Of a stretch of 64,000 bases of DNA, positions 1 to 9,681 are shown piece by piece. How positions within the stretch are numbered: position 1 is the stretch's first letter; each line of letters opens with the position of its first letter. The DNA lies in NCBI GenBank assembly GCA_027186245.1, contig CP114482.1, positions 17,875,209 through 17,939,208 of the forward strand. Direction: 5' to 3'. The position numbers and the translations under genes are program-made. Source of the stretch: Coriaria nepalensis (Eukaryota; Streptophyta; Magnoliopsida; Cucurbitales; Coriariaceae). The notes beneath the pieces were generated by a model. The model was not told the origin of the DNA and searched no databases. It saw nothing but the letters and a program-made list of their open reading frames with translations.

Positions 1-10
1 CACATTCTTT

Positions 11-151
11 TAGCCTTAAAATCATGTCATTGAGTCTCTTCTAGTCATCAAATCATTTGAAACTAATTCGAACGAATTCTATTTTTGCTCTTTAAACGAG
101 ACTTTTGTGCATAACTTGCAATTGATATATTCATGAAAACTATCCATTGTT
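11..151 (+). repeat. Monomer type A, reference copy (141 bp)
   Basis: First of the four monomer types, taken from the TAGCC box to the base before the next one. After the box it reads GAGTCTCTTCTAGTCATC. The middle holds AATTCGAACGAATT, a 6-bp inverted repeat around AA, and the end is TGTGCATAACTTGCAAT plus a tail. Two main alleles exist in the window. One, common on the left, has GAAACTAATTCG and a tail ending TTCATGAAAACTAT. The other, common on the right, has GAAAGCAATTCG and a tail ending TTCAAGCAAACTAT. A right-hand sub-allele changes CGAATTC to CGCATTC and often TTTTGTGC to TTTAGTGC. Every A copy whose length I checked is 141 bp, except in U12 and U44 (2-bp insertion) and U60 (1-bp loss). 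Confidence 0.95.
65..78 (+). other. Short inverted repeat in monomer A (representative)
   Basis: AATTCGAACGAATT has 6-bp arms AATTCG and CGAATT around AA and overlaps a GAATTC hexamer. It recurs at the same place in most left-side A monomers. D monomers hold a related shorter dyad, AATTCGAAAGAATT, with 5-bp arms. In the right-hand A allele the arm is broken by CGCATTC. Short dyads are known from many centromeric satellites; a role here is only a possibility. Confidence 0.6.
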
Positions 152-292
152 TAGCCTTGAAATCACGTCATTGAGTCTCTTCTAGAAATAAATCATTTCA
201 AAGCAATTCTAACGAAATCTATTTTCGTACTTGAACCATGAGTTTCGTGCATAATTTCCGTTACATATTTTGATAGCAACTATGCGTTTGTA
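152..292 (+). repeat. Monomer type B, reference copy (usually 142 bp, here 141)
   Basis: The second monomer is recognised by TAGCCTTGAAATCACGTCAT and by GAACGAAATC or CTAACGAAATC in the middle, followed by TTTCGTACTTGAACCACGAC. Its usual length is 142 bp. This copy lacks one T (TAGAAATAAATC instead of TAGAAATTAAATC) and has CCATGAGTTTCG in place of CCACGACTTTCG, which marks the a-type unit of the left block. Alleles elsewhere include CATTAAGTCTCTTCTAG with GTAATTTAATC; tails with TTCCGTTACATC, TTGCATTAGAT, TTTCATTAGAT or TTTGTATTAGAT; and a GACGTCATT form on the right. B is the most variable of the four types and carries most of the marks that separate super-repeats. Confidence 0.95.
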
Positions 293-434
293 TAGCCTTA
301 AAATCATGTCATTGAGTCACTTTTAGTCAATAAATCATTCGAAATCAATTCAAACGATTTCTATTTTCACATTTCGAACACGATTTTTGTGCAAAACATG
401 CAATTGATCTATTGAAGGAAATTATGCGTTTGTT
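293..434 (+). repeat. Monomer type C, reference copy (142 bp)
   Basis: The third monomer is recognised by GAGTCACTTTTAGTCAATAA, then CATTCGAAATCAATTCAAAC and the end ATGCAATTGATCTATTGAAG. Two alleles divide the window. C1 has CACATTTCGAACACGATTTT and the end GAAGGAAATTATG, and is the main form up to about 20 kb and again in U39-U44. C2 has CGCATTTCAAACACGACT and the end GAAGGCAATTATG, and is almost the only form from 27 kb to the right edge apart from U57. A right-hand sub-allele has AGTAAATAAATC and GAAGCCAACTATG and marks the H7 unit. Each C copy contains AATAAA within TCAATAAATC. Confidence 0.95.
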
Positions 435-578
435 TAGCCTTAAAATCATGTCATTGAGTCTTCTCTAGTCATTAAATCAATTAAAAGTAATTCGAAAGAA
501 TTCTATTTTTTGGCACTTCAAACACGACCTTCGTTTAGAACTTCCAATTCAACCATTGAGGAGAACTATGCATTCTGT
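435..578 (+). repeat. Monomer type D, reference copy (144 bp)
   Basis: The fourth and longest monomer is recognised by TCTTCTCTAGTCATTAAATC (or TCATCTGTAGTC), then GAATTCTATTTTTTGGCACT and the end AACTTCCAATTCAACCATTG. Three alleles matter. D1 has ATCAATTAAAAGTAATTCG and is the left form. D2 has TCATCTCTAG or TCATCTGTAG with TTCGGAAG or TTTGGAAG, and is nearly always followed by GGACACTTATGCATTC. D3 has AAATTAATTAAAACTAATTC and is followed by GGAGAACTATGC or GGAGGACAATGC. This copy has ACCTTCG instead of ACTTTCG, shared with U5. It ends in the junction CTGTTAG that opens the b-type unit U2. Confidence 0.95.
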
Positions 579-1147
579 TAGCCTTAAAATCATGTCATTG
601 AGTCTCTTCTAGTCATCAAATCATTTGAAACTAATTCGAACGAATTCTATTTTTGCTCTTTAAACGAGACTTTTGTGCATAACTTGCAATTGATATATTC
701 ATGAAAACTATCCATTGTTTAGCCTTGAAATCACGTCATTGAGTCTCTTCTAGAAATTAAATCATTTCAAAGCAATTCTAATGAAATCTATTTTCGTACT
801 TGAACCACGACTTTCGTGCATAATTTCCGTTACATCTTTTGATGGCAACTATGCGTTTGTATAGCCTTAAAATCATTTCATTGAGTCACTTTTAGTCAAT
901 AAATCATTCGAAATCAATTCAAACGATTTCTATTTTCACATTTCGAACACGATTTTTGTGCAAAACATGCAATTGATCTATTGAAGGAAATTATGCGTTT
1001 GTTTAGCCTTAAAATCATGTCATTGAGTCTTCTCTAGTCATTAAATCAATTAAAAGTAATTCGAAATAATTCTATTTTTTGGCACTTCAAACACGACTTT
1101 CGTTCAGAACTTCCAATTCAACCATTGAGGAGAACTACACATTCTTT
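579..1147 (+). repeat. Canonical 569-bp HOR unit A-B-C-D (U2)
   Basis: This full-length unit shows the standard layout: A 579-719 (141 bp), B 720-861 (142), C 862-1003 (142), D 1004-1147 (144). Units of this form repeat 112 times without a phase break. Exceptions to 569 bp are 14 units of 568 bp (U1, U4, U8, U13, U18, U39, U40, U60, U64, U68, U72, U79, U86, U93) and five longer ones (U12 and U44 571 bp, U50 and U53 573 bp, U56 572 bp). The sum of all unit lengths agrees with the distance from base 11 to base 63739, which supports the count. Confidence 0.97.
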
Positions 1148-2284
1148 TAGCCTTAAAATCATGTCATTGAGTCTCTTCTAGTCATCAAATCATTTAAAAG
1201 CAATTCGAACGAATTCTATTTTTGCTCCTTAAATGAGACTTTTGTGCATAACTTGCAATTGATATATTCATGAAAACTATCCATTGTTTAGCCTTGAAAT
1301 CACGTCATTAAGTCTCTTCTAGTAATTTAATCATTTCAAAGCACTTCGAACGAAATCTATTTTCGTACTTGAACCACGACTTTCGTGCATAATTTGCATT
1401 AAATATTTTGATGGCAACTATGCGTTTGTATAGCCTTAAAATCATGTCATTGAGTCACTTTTAGTCAATAAATCATTCGAAATCAATTCAAACGATTTCT
1501 ATTTTCACATTTCGAACACGATTTTTGTGCAAAACATGCAATTGATCTATTGAAGGAAATTATGCGTTTGTTTAGCCTTAAAATCATGTCATTGAGTCTT
1601 CTCTAGTCATTAAATCAATTAAAAGTAATTCGAAATAATTCTATTTTTTGGCACTTCAAACACGACTTTCGTTCAGAACTTCCAATTCAACCATTGAGGA
1701 GAACTACACATTCTTTTAGCCTTAAAATCATGTCATTGAGTCTCTTCTAGTCATCAAATCATTTGAAACTAATTCGAACGAATTCTATTTTTGCTCTTTA
1801 AACGAGACTTTTGTGCATAACTTGCAATTGATATATTCATGAAAACTATCCATTGTTTAGCCTTGAAATCACGTCATTGAGTCTCTTCTAGAAATAAATC
1901 ATTTCAAAGCAATTCTAACGAAATCTATTTTCGTACTTGAACCATGAGTTTCGTGCATAATTTCCGTTACATCTTTTGATGGCAACTATGCGTTTGTATA
2001 GCCTTAAAATCATGTCATTGAGTCACTTTTAGTCAATAAATCATTCGAAATCAATTCAAACGATTTCTATTTTCACATTTCGAACACGATTTTTGTGCAA
2101 AACATGCAATTGATCTATTGAAGGAAATTATGCGTTTGTTTAGCCTTAAAATCATGTCATTGAGTCTTCTCTAGTCATTAAATCAATTAATAGTAATTCG
2201 AAAGAATTCTATTTTTTGGCACTTCAAACACGACTTTCGTTTAGAACTTCCAATTCAACCATTGAGGAGAACTATGCATTCTGT

Positions 2285-3422
2285 TAGCCTTAAAATCATG
2301 TCATTGAGTCTCTTCTAGTCATCAAATCATTTGAAACTAATTCGAACGAATTCTATTTTTGCTCTTTAAACGAGACTTTTGTGCATAACTTGCAATTGAT
2401 ATATTCATGAAAACTATCCATTGTTTAGCCTTGAAATCACGTCATTGAGTCTCTTCTAGAAATTAAATCATTTCAAAGCAATTCTAATGAAATCTATTTT
2501 CGTACTTGAACCACGACTTTCGTGCATAATTTCCGTTACATCTTTTGATGGCAACTATGCGTTTGTATAGCCTTAAAATCATTTCATTGAGTCACTTTTA
2601 GTCAATAAATCATTCGAAATCAATTCAAACGATTTCTATTTTCACATTTCGAACACGATTTTTGTGCAAAACATGCAATTGATCTATTGAAGGAAATTAT
2701 GCGTTTGTTTAGCCTTAAAATCATGTCATTGAGTCTTCTCTAGTCATTAAATCAATTAAAAGTAATTCGAAAGAATTCTATTTTTTGGCACTTCAAACAC
2801 GACCTTCGTTTAGAACTTCCAATTCAACCATTGAGGAGAACTATGCATTCTGTTAGCGTTAAAATCATGTCATTGAGTCTCTTCTAGTCATCAAATCATT
2901 TGAAACTAATTCGAACGAATTCTATTTTTGCTCTTTAAACGAGACTTTTGTGCATAACTTGCAATTGATATATTCATGAAAACTATCCATTGTTTAGCCT
3001 TGAAATCACGTCATTGAGTCTCTTCTAGAAATTAAATCATTTCAAAGCAATTCTAATGAAATCTATTTTCGTACTTGAACCACGACTTTCGTGCATAATT
3101 TCCGTTACATCTTTTGATGGCAACTATGCGTTTGTATAGCCTTAAAATCATTTCATTGAGTCACTTTTAGTCAATAAATCATTCGAAATCAATTCAAACG
3201 ATTTCTATTTTCACATTTCGAACACGATTTTTGTGCAAAACATGCAATTGATCTATTGAAGGAAATTATGCGTTTGTTTAGCCTTAAAATCATGTCATTG
3301 AGTCTTCTCTAGTCATTAAATCAATTAAAAGTAATTCGAAATAATTCTATTTTTTGGCACTTCAAACACGACTTTCGTTCAGAACTTCCAATTCAACCAT
3401 TGAGGAGAACTACACATTCTTT
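2285..3422. repeat. Tandem duplication of a b-type unit (U5-U6)
   Basis: Two adjacent b-type units, 2285-2853 and 2854-3422, turn one a-b-c period into a-b-b-c, so that super-period is 2275 bp (1717-3991) instead of about 1707. Both carry CTGTTAG at the start, CTAATGAAATC in B and CATTTCATTG in C. U6 opens with TAGCG instead of TAGCC. Their D monomers differ: U5 has GAAAGAATTC with ACCTTCG, like U1, while U6 has GAAATAATTC, like U2. The pattern fits unequal exchange between neighbouring super-repeats. Confidence 0.85.
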
Positions 3423-3991
3423 TAGCCTTAAAATCATGTCATTGAGTCTCTTCTAGTCATCAAATCATTTAAAAGCAATTCGAACGAATTCTATTTTTGC
3501 TCTTTAAATGAGACTTTTGTGCATAACTTGCAATTGATATATTCATGAAAACTATCCATTGTTTAGCCTTGAAATCACGTCATTAAGTCTCTTCTAGTAA
3601 TTTAATCATTTCAAAGCACTTCGAACGAAATCTATTTTCGTACTTGAACCACGACTTTCGTGCATAATTTGCATTAAATATTTTGATGGCAACTATGCGT
3701 TTGTATAGCCTTAAAATCATGTCATTGAGTCACTTTTAGTCAATAAATCATTCGAAATCAATTCAAACGATTTCTATTTTCACATTTCGAACACGATTTT
3801 TGTGCAAAACATGCAATTGATCTATTGAAGGAAATTATGCGTTTGTTTAGCCTTAAAATCATGTCATTGAGTCTTCTCTAGTCATTAAATCAATTAAAAG
3901 TAATTCGAAATAATTCTATTTTTTGGCACTTCAAACACGACTTTCGTTCAGAACTTCCAATTCAACCATTGAGGAGAACTACACATTCTTT

Positions 3992-6900
3992 TAGCCTTAA
4001 AATCATGTCATTGAGTCTCTTCTAGTCATCAAATCATTTGAAACTAATTCGAACGAATTCTATTTTTGCTCTTTAAACGAGACTTTTGTGCATAACTTGC
4101 AATTGATATATTCATGAAAACTATCCATTGTTTAGCCTTGAAATCACGTCATTGAGTCTCTTCTAGAAATAAATCATTTCAAAGCAATTCTAACGAAATC
4201 TATTTTCGTACTTGAACCATGAGTTTCGTGCATAATTTCCGTTACATCTTTTGATGGCAACTATGCGTTTGTATAGCCTTAAAATCATGTCATTGAGTCA
4301 CTTTTAGTCAATAAATCATTCGAAATCAATTCAAACGATTTCTATTTTCACATTTCGAACACGATTTTTGTGCAAAACATGCAATTGATCTATTGAAGGA
4401 AATTATGCGTTTGTTTAGCCTTAAAATCATGTCATTGAGTCTTCTCTAGTCATTAAATCAATTAATAGTAATTCGAAAGAATTCTATTTTTTGGCACTTC
4501 AAACACGACTTTCGTTTAGAACTTCCAATTCAACCATTGAGGAGAACTATGCATTCTGTTAGCCTTAAAATCATGTCATTGAGTCTCTTCTAGTCATCAA
4601 ATCATTTGAAACTAATTCGAACGAATTCTATTTTTGCTCTTTAAACGAGACTTTTGTGCATAACTTGCAATTGATATATTCATGAAAACTATCCATTGTT
4701 TAGCCTTGAAATCACGTCATTGAGTCTCTTCTAGAAATTAAATCATTTCAAAGCAATTCTAATGAAATCTATTTTCGTACTTGAACCACGACTTTCGTGC
4801 ATAATTTCCGTTACATCTTTTGATGGCAACTATGCGTTTGTATAGCCTTAAAATCATTTCATTGAGTCACTTTTAGTCAATAAATCATTCGAAATCAATT
4901 CAAACGATTTCTATTTTCACATTTCGAACACGATTTTTGTGCAAAACATGCAATTGATCTATTGAAGGAAATTATGCGTTTGTTTAGCCTTAAAATCATG
5001 TCATTGAGTCTTCTCTAGTCATTAAATCAATTAAAAGTAATTCGAAATAATTCTATTTTTTGGCACTTCAAACACGACTTTCGTTCAGAACTTCCAATTC
5101 AACCATTGAGGAGAACTACACATTCTTTTAGCCTTAAAATCATGTCATTGAGTCTCTTCTAGTCATCAAATCATTTAAAAGCAATTCGAACGAATTCTAT
5201 TTTTGCTCTTTAAATGAGACTTTTGTGCATAACTTGCAATTGATATATTCATGAAAACTATCCATTGTTTAGCCTTGAAATCACGTCATTAAGTCTCTTC
5301 TAGTAATTTAATCATTTCAAAGCACTTCGAACGAAATCTATTTTCGTACTTGAACCACGACTTTCGTGCATAATTTGCATTAAATATTTTGATGGCAACT
5401 ATGCGTTTGTATAGCCTTAAAATCATGTCATTGAGTCACTTTTAGTCAATAAATCATTCGAAATCAATTCAAACGATTTCTATTTTCACATTTCGAACAC
5501 GATATTTGTGCAAAACATGCAATTGATCTATTGAAGGAAATTATGCGTTTGTTTAGCCTTAAAATCATGTCATTGAGTCTTCTCTAGTCATTAAATCAAA
5601 TAAAAGTAATTCGAAAGAATACTATTTTTTGGCACTTCAAACACGACTTTCGTTCAGAACTTCCAATTCAACCATTGAGGAGAACTATGCATTCTTTTAG
5701 CCTTAAAATCATGTCATTGAGTCTCTTCTAGTCATCAAATCATTTGAAACTAATTCGAACGAATTCTATTTTTGCTCTTTAAACGAGACTTTTGTGCATA
5801 ACTTGCAATTGATATATTCATGAAAACTATCCATTGTTTAGCCTTGAAATCACGTCATTGAGTCTCTTCTAGAAATTAAATCATTTCAAAGCAATTCTAA
5901 CGAAATCTATTTTCGTACTTGAACCACGACTTTCGTGCATAATTTGCATTAGATATTTTGATGGCAACTATGCGTTTGTATAGCCTTAAAATCATGTCAT
6001 TGAGTCACTTTTAGTCAATAAATCATTCGAAATCAATTCGAACGATTTCTATTTTCGCATTTCGAACACGATTTTTGTGCAAAACATGCAATTGATCTAT
6101 TGCGGGAAATTATGCGTTTGTTTAGCCTTAAAATCATGTCATTGAGTCTTCTCTAGTCATTAAATCAATTAAAAGTAATTCGAAAGAATTCTATTTTTTG
6201 GCACTTCAAACACGACTTTCGTTCAGAACTTCCAATTCAACCATTGAGGATGACTATGCATTCTTTTAGCCTTATAATCATGTCTCATTGAGTCTCTTCT
6301 AGTCATCAAATCATTTGAAAGCAATTCGAACGAATTCGATTTTTGCTCTTTAAACGAGACTTCTGTGCATAACTTGCAATAGATATATTCAAGCAAACTA
6401 ACCATTGTTTAGCCTTGAAATCACGTCATTGAGTCTCTTCTAGAAATTAAACCATTTGAAAGCAATTCTAACGAAATCTATTTTCGTACTTGAACCACGA
6501 CTTTCGTGCATAATTTGCATTAAATATTTTGATGGCAACTATGCGTTTGTATAGCCTTAAAATCATGTCATTGAGTCACTTTTAGTCAATAAATCATTCG
6601 AAATCAATTCAAACGATTTCTATTTTCACATTTCGAACACGATTTTTGTGCAAAACATGCAATTGATCTATTGAAGGAAATTATGCGTTTGTTTAGCCTT
6701 AAAATCATGTCATTGAGTCTTCTCTAGTCATTAAATCAATTAAAAGTAATTCGAAAGAATTCTATTTTTTGGCACTTCAAACACGACTTTCGTTCAGAAC
6801 TTCCAATTCTACCATTGAGGAGAACTATGCATTCTTTTAGCCTTAAAATCATGTCATTGAGTCTCTTCTGGTCATCGAATCATTTGAAACTAATTCGAAC

Positions 6901-9112
6901 GAATTCTATTTTTGCACTTTAAACGAGACTTTTGTGCATAACTTGCAATTGATATATTCATGAAAACTATCCATTGTTTAGCCTTGAAATCACGTCATTG
7001 AGTCTCTTCTAGAAATTAAATCATTTCAAAGCAATTCAACGAAATCTATTTTCGTACTTGAACCACGACTTTCGTGCATAATTTCCGTTACATCTTCTGA
7101 TGGCAACTATGCGTTTGTATAGCCTTAAAATCATGTCATTGAGTCACTTTTAGTCAATAAATCATTCGAAATCAATTCAAACAATTTCTATTTTCGCATT
7201 TCAAACACGACTGTTGTGCAAAACATGCAATTGATCTATTGAAGGCAATTATGCGTTTGTTTAGCCTTAAAATCATGTCATTGAGTCATCTCTAGTCATT
7301 AAATCAATTAAAAGTAATTCGGAAGAATTCTATTTTTTGGCACTTCAAACACGACTTTTGTTCAGAACTTCCAATTCAACCATTGAGGACACTTATGCAT
7401 TCTTTTAGCCTTAAAATCATGTCATTGAGTCTCTTCTAGTCATCAAATCATTTGAAAGCAATTCGAATGAATTCTATTTTTGCTCTTTAAACGAGACTTT
7501 TGTGCATAACTTGCAATAGATATATTCAAGCAAACTATCCATTGTTTAGCCTTGAAATCACGTCATTGAGTCTCTTCTAGAAATTAAATCATTTCAAAGC
7601 AATTCTAACGAAATCTATTTTTGTACTTGAACCACGACTTTCGTGCATAATTTGCATTAGATATTTTTATGGAAACTATGCGTCTGTATTGCCTTAAAAG
7701 CATGTCATTCAGTCACTTTTAGTCAATAAATCATTCGAAATCAATTCAAACGATTTCAATTTTCGCATTTCAAACACGACTTTTGTGCAAAACATGCGAT
7801 TGATCTATTGAAGGCAATTATGCATTTGTTTAGCCTTAAAATAATGTCATTGAGTCTTCTCTAGTCATTAAATTAATTAAAAGTAATTCGAAAGAATTCT
7901 ATTTTTTGGCACTTAAAACACGACTTTCGTTCAGAACTTCCAATTCAACCATTGAGGAGAACTATGCATTCTTTTAGCCTTAAAATCATGTCATTGAGTC
8001 TCTTCTAGTCATCAAATCATTTGAAACTAATTCGAACGAATTCTATTTTTGCTCTTTAAACGAGACTTTTGTGCATAACTTGCAATTGATATATTCATGA
8101 AAACTATCCATTGTTTAGCCTTGAAATCACGTCATTGAGTCTCTTCTAGAAATTAAATCATTTCAAAGCAATTCTAACGAAATCTATTTTTGTACTTGAA
8201 CCACGACTTTCGTGCATAATTTGCATTAGATATTTTTATGGAAACTATGCGTCTGTATAGCCTTAAAATCATGTCATTGAGTCACTCTTAGTCAATAAAT
8301 CATTCGAAATCAATTAAAACGATTTCTATTTTCGCATTTCAAACACGACTGTTGTGCAAAACATGCAATTGATTTATTGAAGGCAATTATGCGTTTGTTT
8401 AGCCTTAAAATCATGTCATTGAGTTTTCTCTAGTCATTAAATTAATTAAAACTAATCCGAAAGAATTCTATTTTTTGGCACTTCAAACACGACTTTCGTT
8501 CAGAACTTCCAATTCAACCATTGAGGAGGACAATGCATTCTTTTAGCCTTAAAATCATGTCATTGAGTCTCTTCTAGTCATCAAATCATTTGAAAGCAAT
8601 TCGAACGAATTCTATTTTTGCTCTTTAAACAAGACTTTTGTGCATAACTTGCAATAGATATATTCAAGCAAACAATCCATTGTTTAGCCTTGAAATCACG
8701 TCATTGAGTCTCTTCTAGAAATTAAATCATTTCAAAGCAATTCTAACGAAATCTATTTTCGTACTTAAACCACGACTTTCGTGAATAATTTGTATTAGAT
8801 ATTTTGATGGCAACTATGCGTTTGTATAGCCTTAAAATCATGTCATTGAGTCACTTTTAGTCAATAAATCATTCGAAATCAATTCAAATGATTTCTATTT
8901 TCGCATTTCAAGCACGACTGTTGTGCAAAACATGCAATTGATCTATTGAAGGCAATTATGCGTTTGTTTAGCCTTAAAATCATGTCATTGAGTCATCTGT
9001 AGTCATTAAATCAATTAAAAGTAATTTGGAAGAATTCTATTTTTTGGCACTTCAAACACGACTTTTGTTCAGAACTTCCAATTCAACCATTGAGGACACT
9101 TATGCATTCTTT
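3992..9112. repeat. Long-range duplicated segment, left copy (U8-U16)
   Basis: Nine consecutive units here match nine units at 22198-27319 in order and in rare private variants. The distance is 18206 bp at the left end and 18207 bp at the right, exactly 32 units. Shared marks include a-type then b-type units first, D with AAATAAAAGTAATTCG and GAATAC (U10/U42), GCGGGAAATTATG, the 2-bp insertion TGTCTCATTG, GAGGATGACTATGC, TTCTACCATTG, CTTCTGGTCATC, GTATTGCC with AAAAGCATGTCATTC, and GAGGAGGACAATGC. Similarity fades in U17/U49, where the B and C monomers have different alleles. Copies differ by scattered single bases and by one larger patch in U42. Confidence 0.9.
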
Positions 9113-9681
9113 TAGCCTTAAAATCATGTCATTGAGTCTCTTCTAGTCATCAAATCATTTGAAAGCAAGTCGAACGCATTCTATTTTTGCTCTTTAAACA
9201 AGACTTTTGTGCATAACTTGCAATAGATATATTCAAGCAAACTATCCATTCTTTAGCCTTGAAATCACGTCATTGAGTCTCTTCTAGAAATTAAATCATT
9301 TCAAAGCAATTCTAACGAAATCTATATTCGTACTTAAACCACGACTTTTGTGCATAATTTGCATTAGATATTTTGATGGCAACTATGCGTTTGTCTAGCC
9401 TTAAAATCATGTCATTGAGTCACTTTTAGTCAATAAATCATTCTAAATCAATTCAAACGATTTCTATTTTCACATTTCGAACATGATTTTTGTGCAAAAC
9501 ACGCAATTGATCTATTGAAGGAAATTATGCGTTTGTTTAGCCTTAAAATCATGTCATTGAGTCTTCTCTAGTCATTAAATCAATTAAAAGTAATTCGAAA
9601 GAATTCTATTTTTTGGCACTTCAAACACGACTTTCGTTCAGAACTTCCAATTCAACCATTGAGGAGGACAATGCATTCTTT
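5698..9681. repeat. Mixed units U11-U17
   Basis: Unit starts are 5698, 6267, 6838, 7406, 7975, 8544 and 9113. I saw no internal super-period that covers the block. Alleles switch from the left type (A with CTAATTCG, C1, D1) to the right type (A with GCAATTCG, C2, D2 or D3) and back within single units, as expected for an older, less homogenised part of an array. U14 and U15 share TTTTTATGGAAACTATGC. U12 has the 2-bp insertion and U13 has a 1-bp loss (CAATTCAACG). Most of this block is inside the 18.2-kb duplication. Confidence 0.85.
6283..6284 (+). other. 2-bp insertion (TC) in the A monomer of U12
   Basis: The box reads ATCATGTCTCATTGAG instead of ATCATGTCATTGAG, making U12 571 bp. The same insertion occurs at about 24489 in U44 and nowhere else that I saw, so it is a marker of common descent for the two copies of the 18.2-kb duplication. 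Confidence 0.9.

Larger units (their letters stand above)
11..5697. repeat. Left block: 3-unit super-repeat a-b-c, about 1707 bp (U1-U10)
   Basis: Unit starts are 11, 579, 1148, 1717, 2285, 2854, 3423, 3992, 4560 and 5129. Three unit classes cycle. Class a (U1, U4, U8) has CCATGAGTTTCG in a 141-bp B. Class b (U2, U5, U6, U9) has the opening CTGTTAG, CTAATGAAATC in B and CATTTCATTG in C. Class c (U3, U7, U10) has TTTAAAAGCAATTCG and TTAAATGAGAC in A, CATTAAGTCTCTTC in B and GCATTAAATATTTTG at the B end. The order is a-b-c, a-b-b-c, a-b-c. Same-class copies look nearly identical by eye, which is how the super-period was recognised. Confidence 0.9.

Noticed and set aside
1670..1690. CENP-B-box-like site TTTCGTTCAGAACTTCC in D monomers
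   Set aside because: It shares only the TTCG start with the mammalian CENP-B box; the required internal A and the CGGG core are missing.
6223..6405. 60-codon open frame on the minus strand, with an identical twin at 24429-24611
   Set aside because: It lies wholly in D-A satellite sequence and is open only because the 2-bp insertion at 6283 and local base changes remove stops found in other units. The twin exists because the segment was duplicated. No start context, domain or promoter supports a gene.
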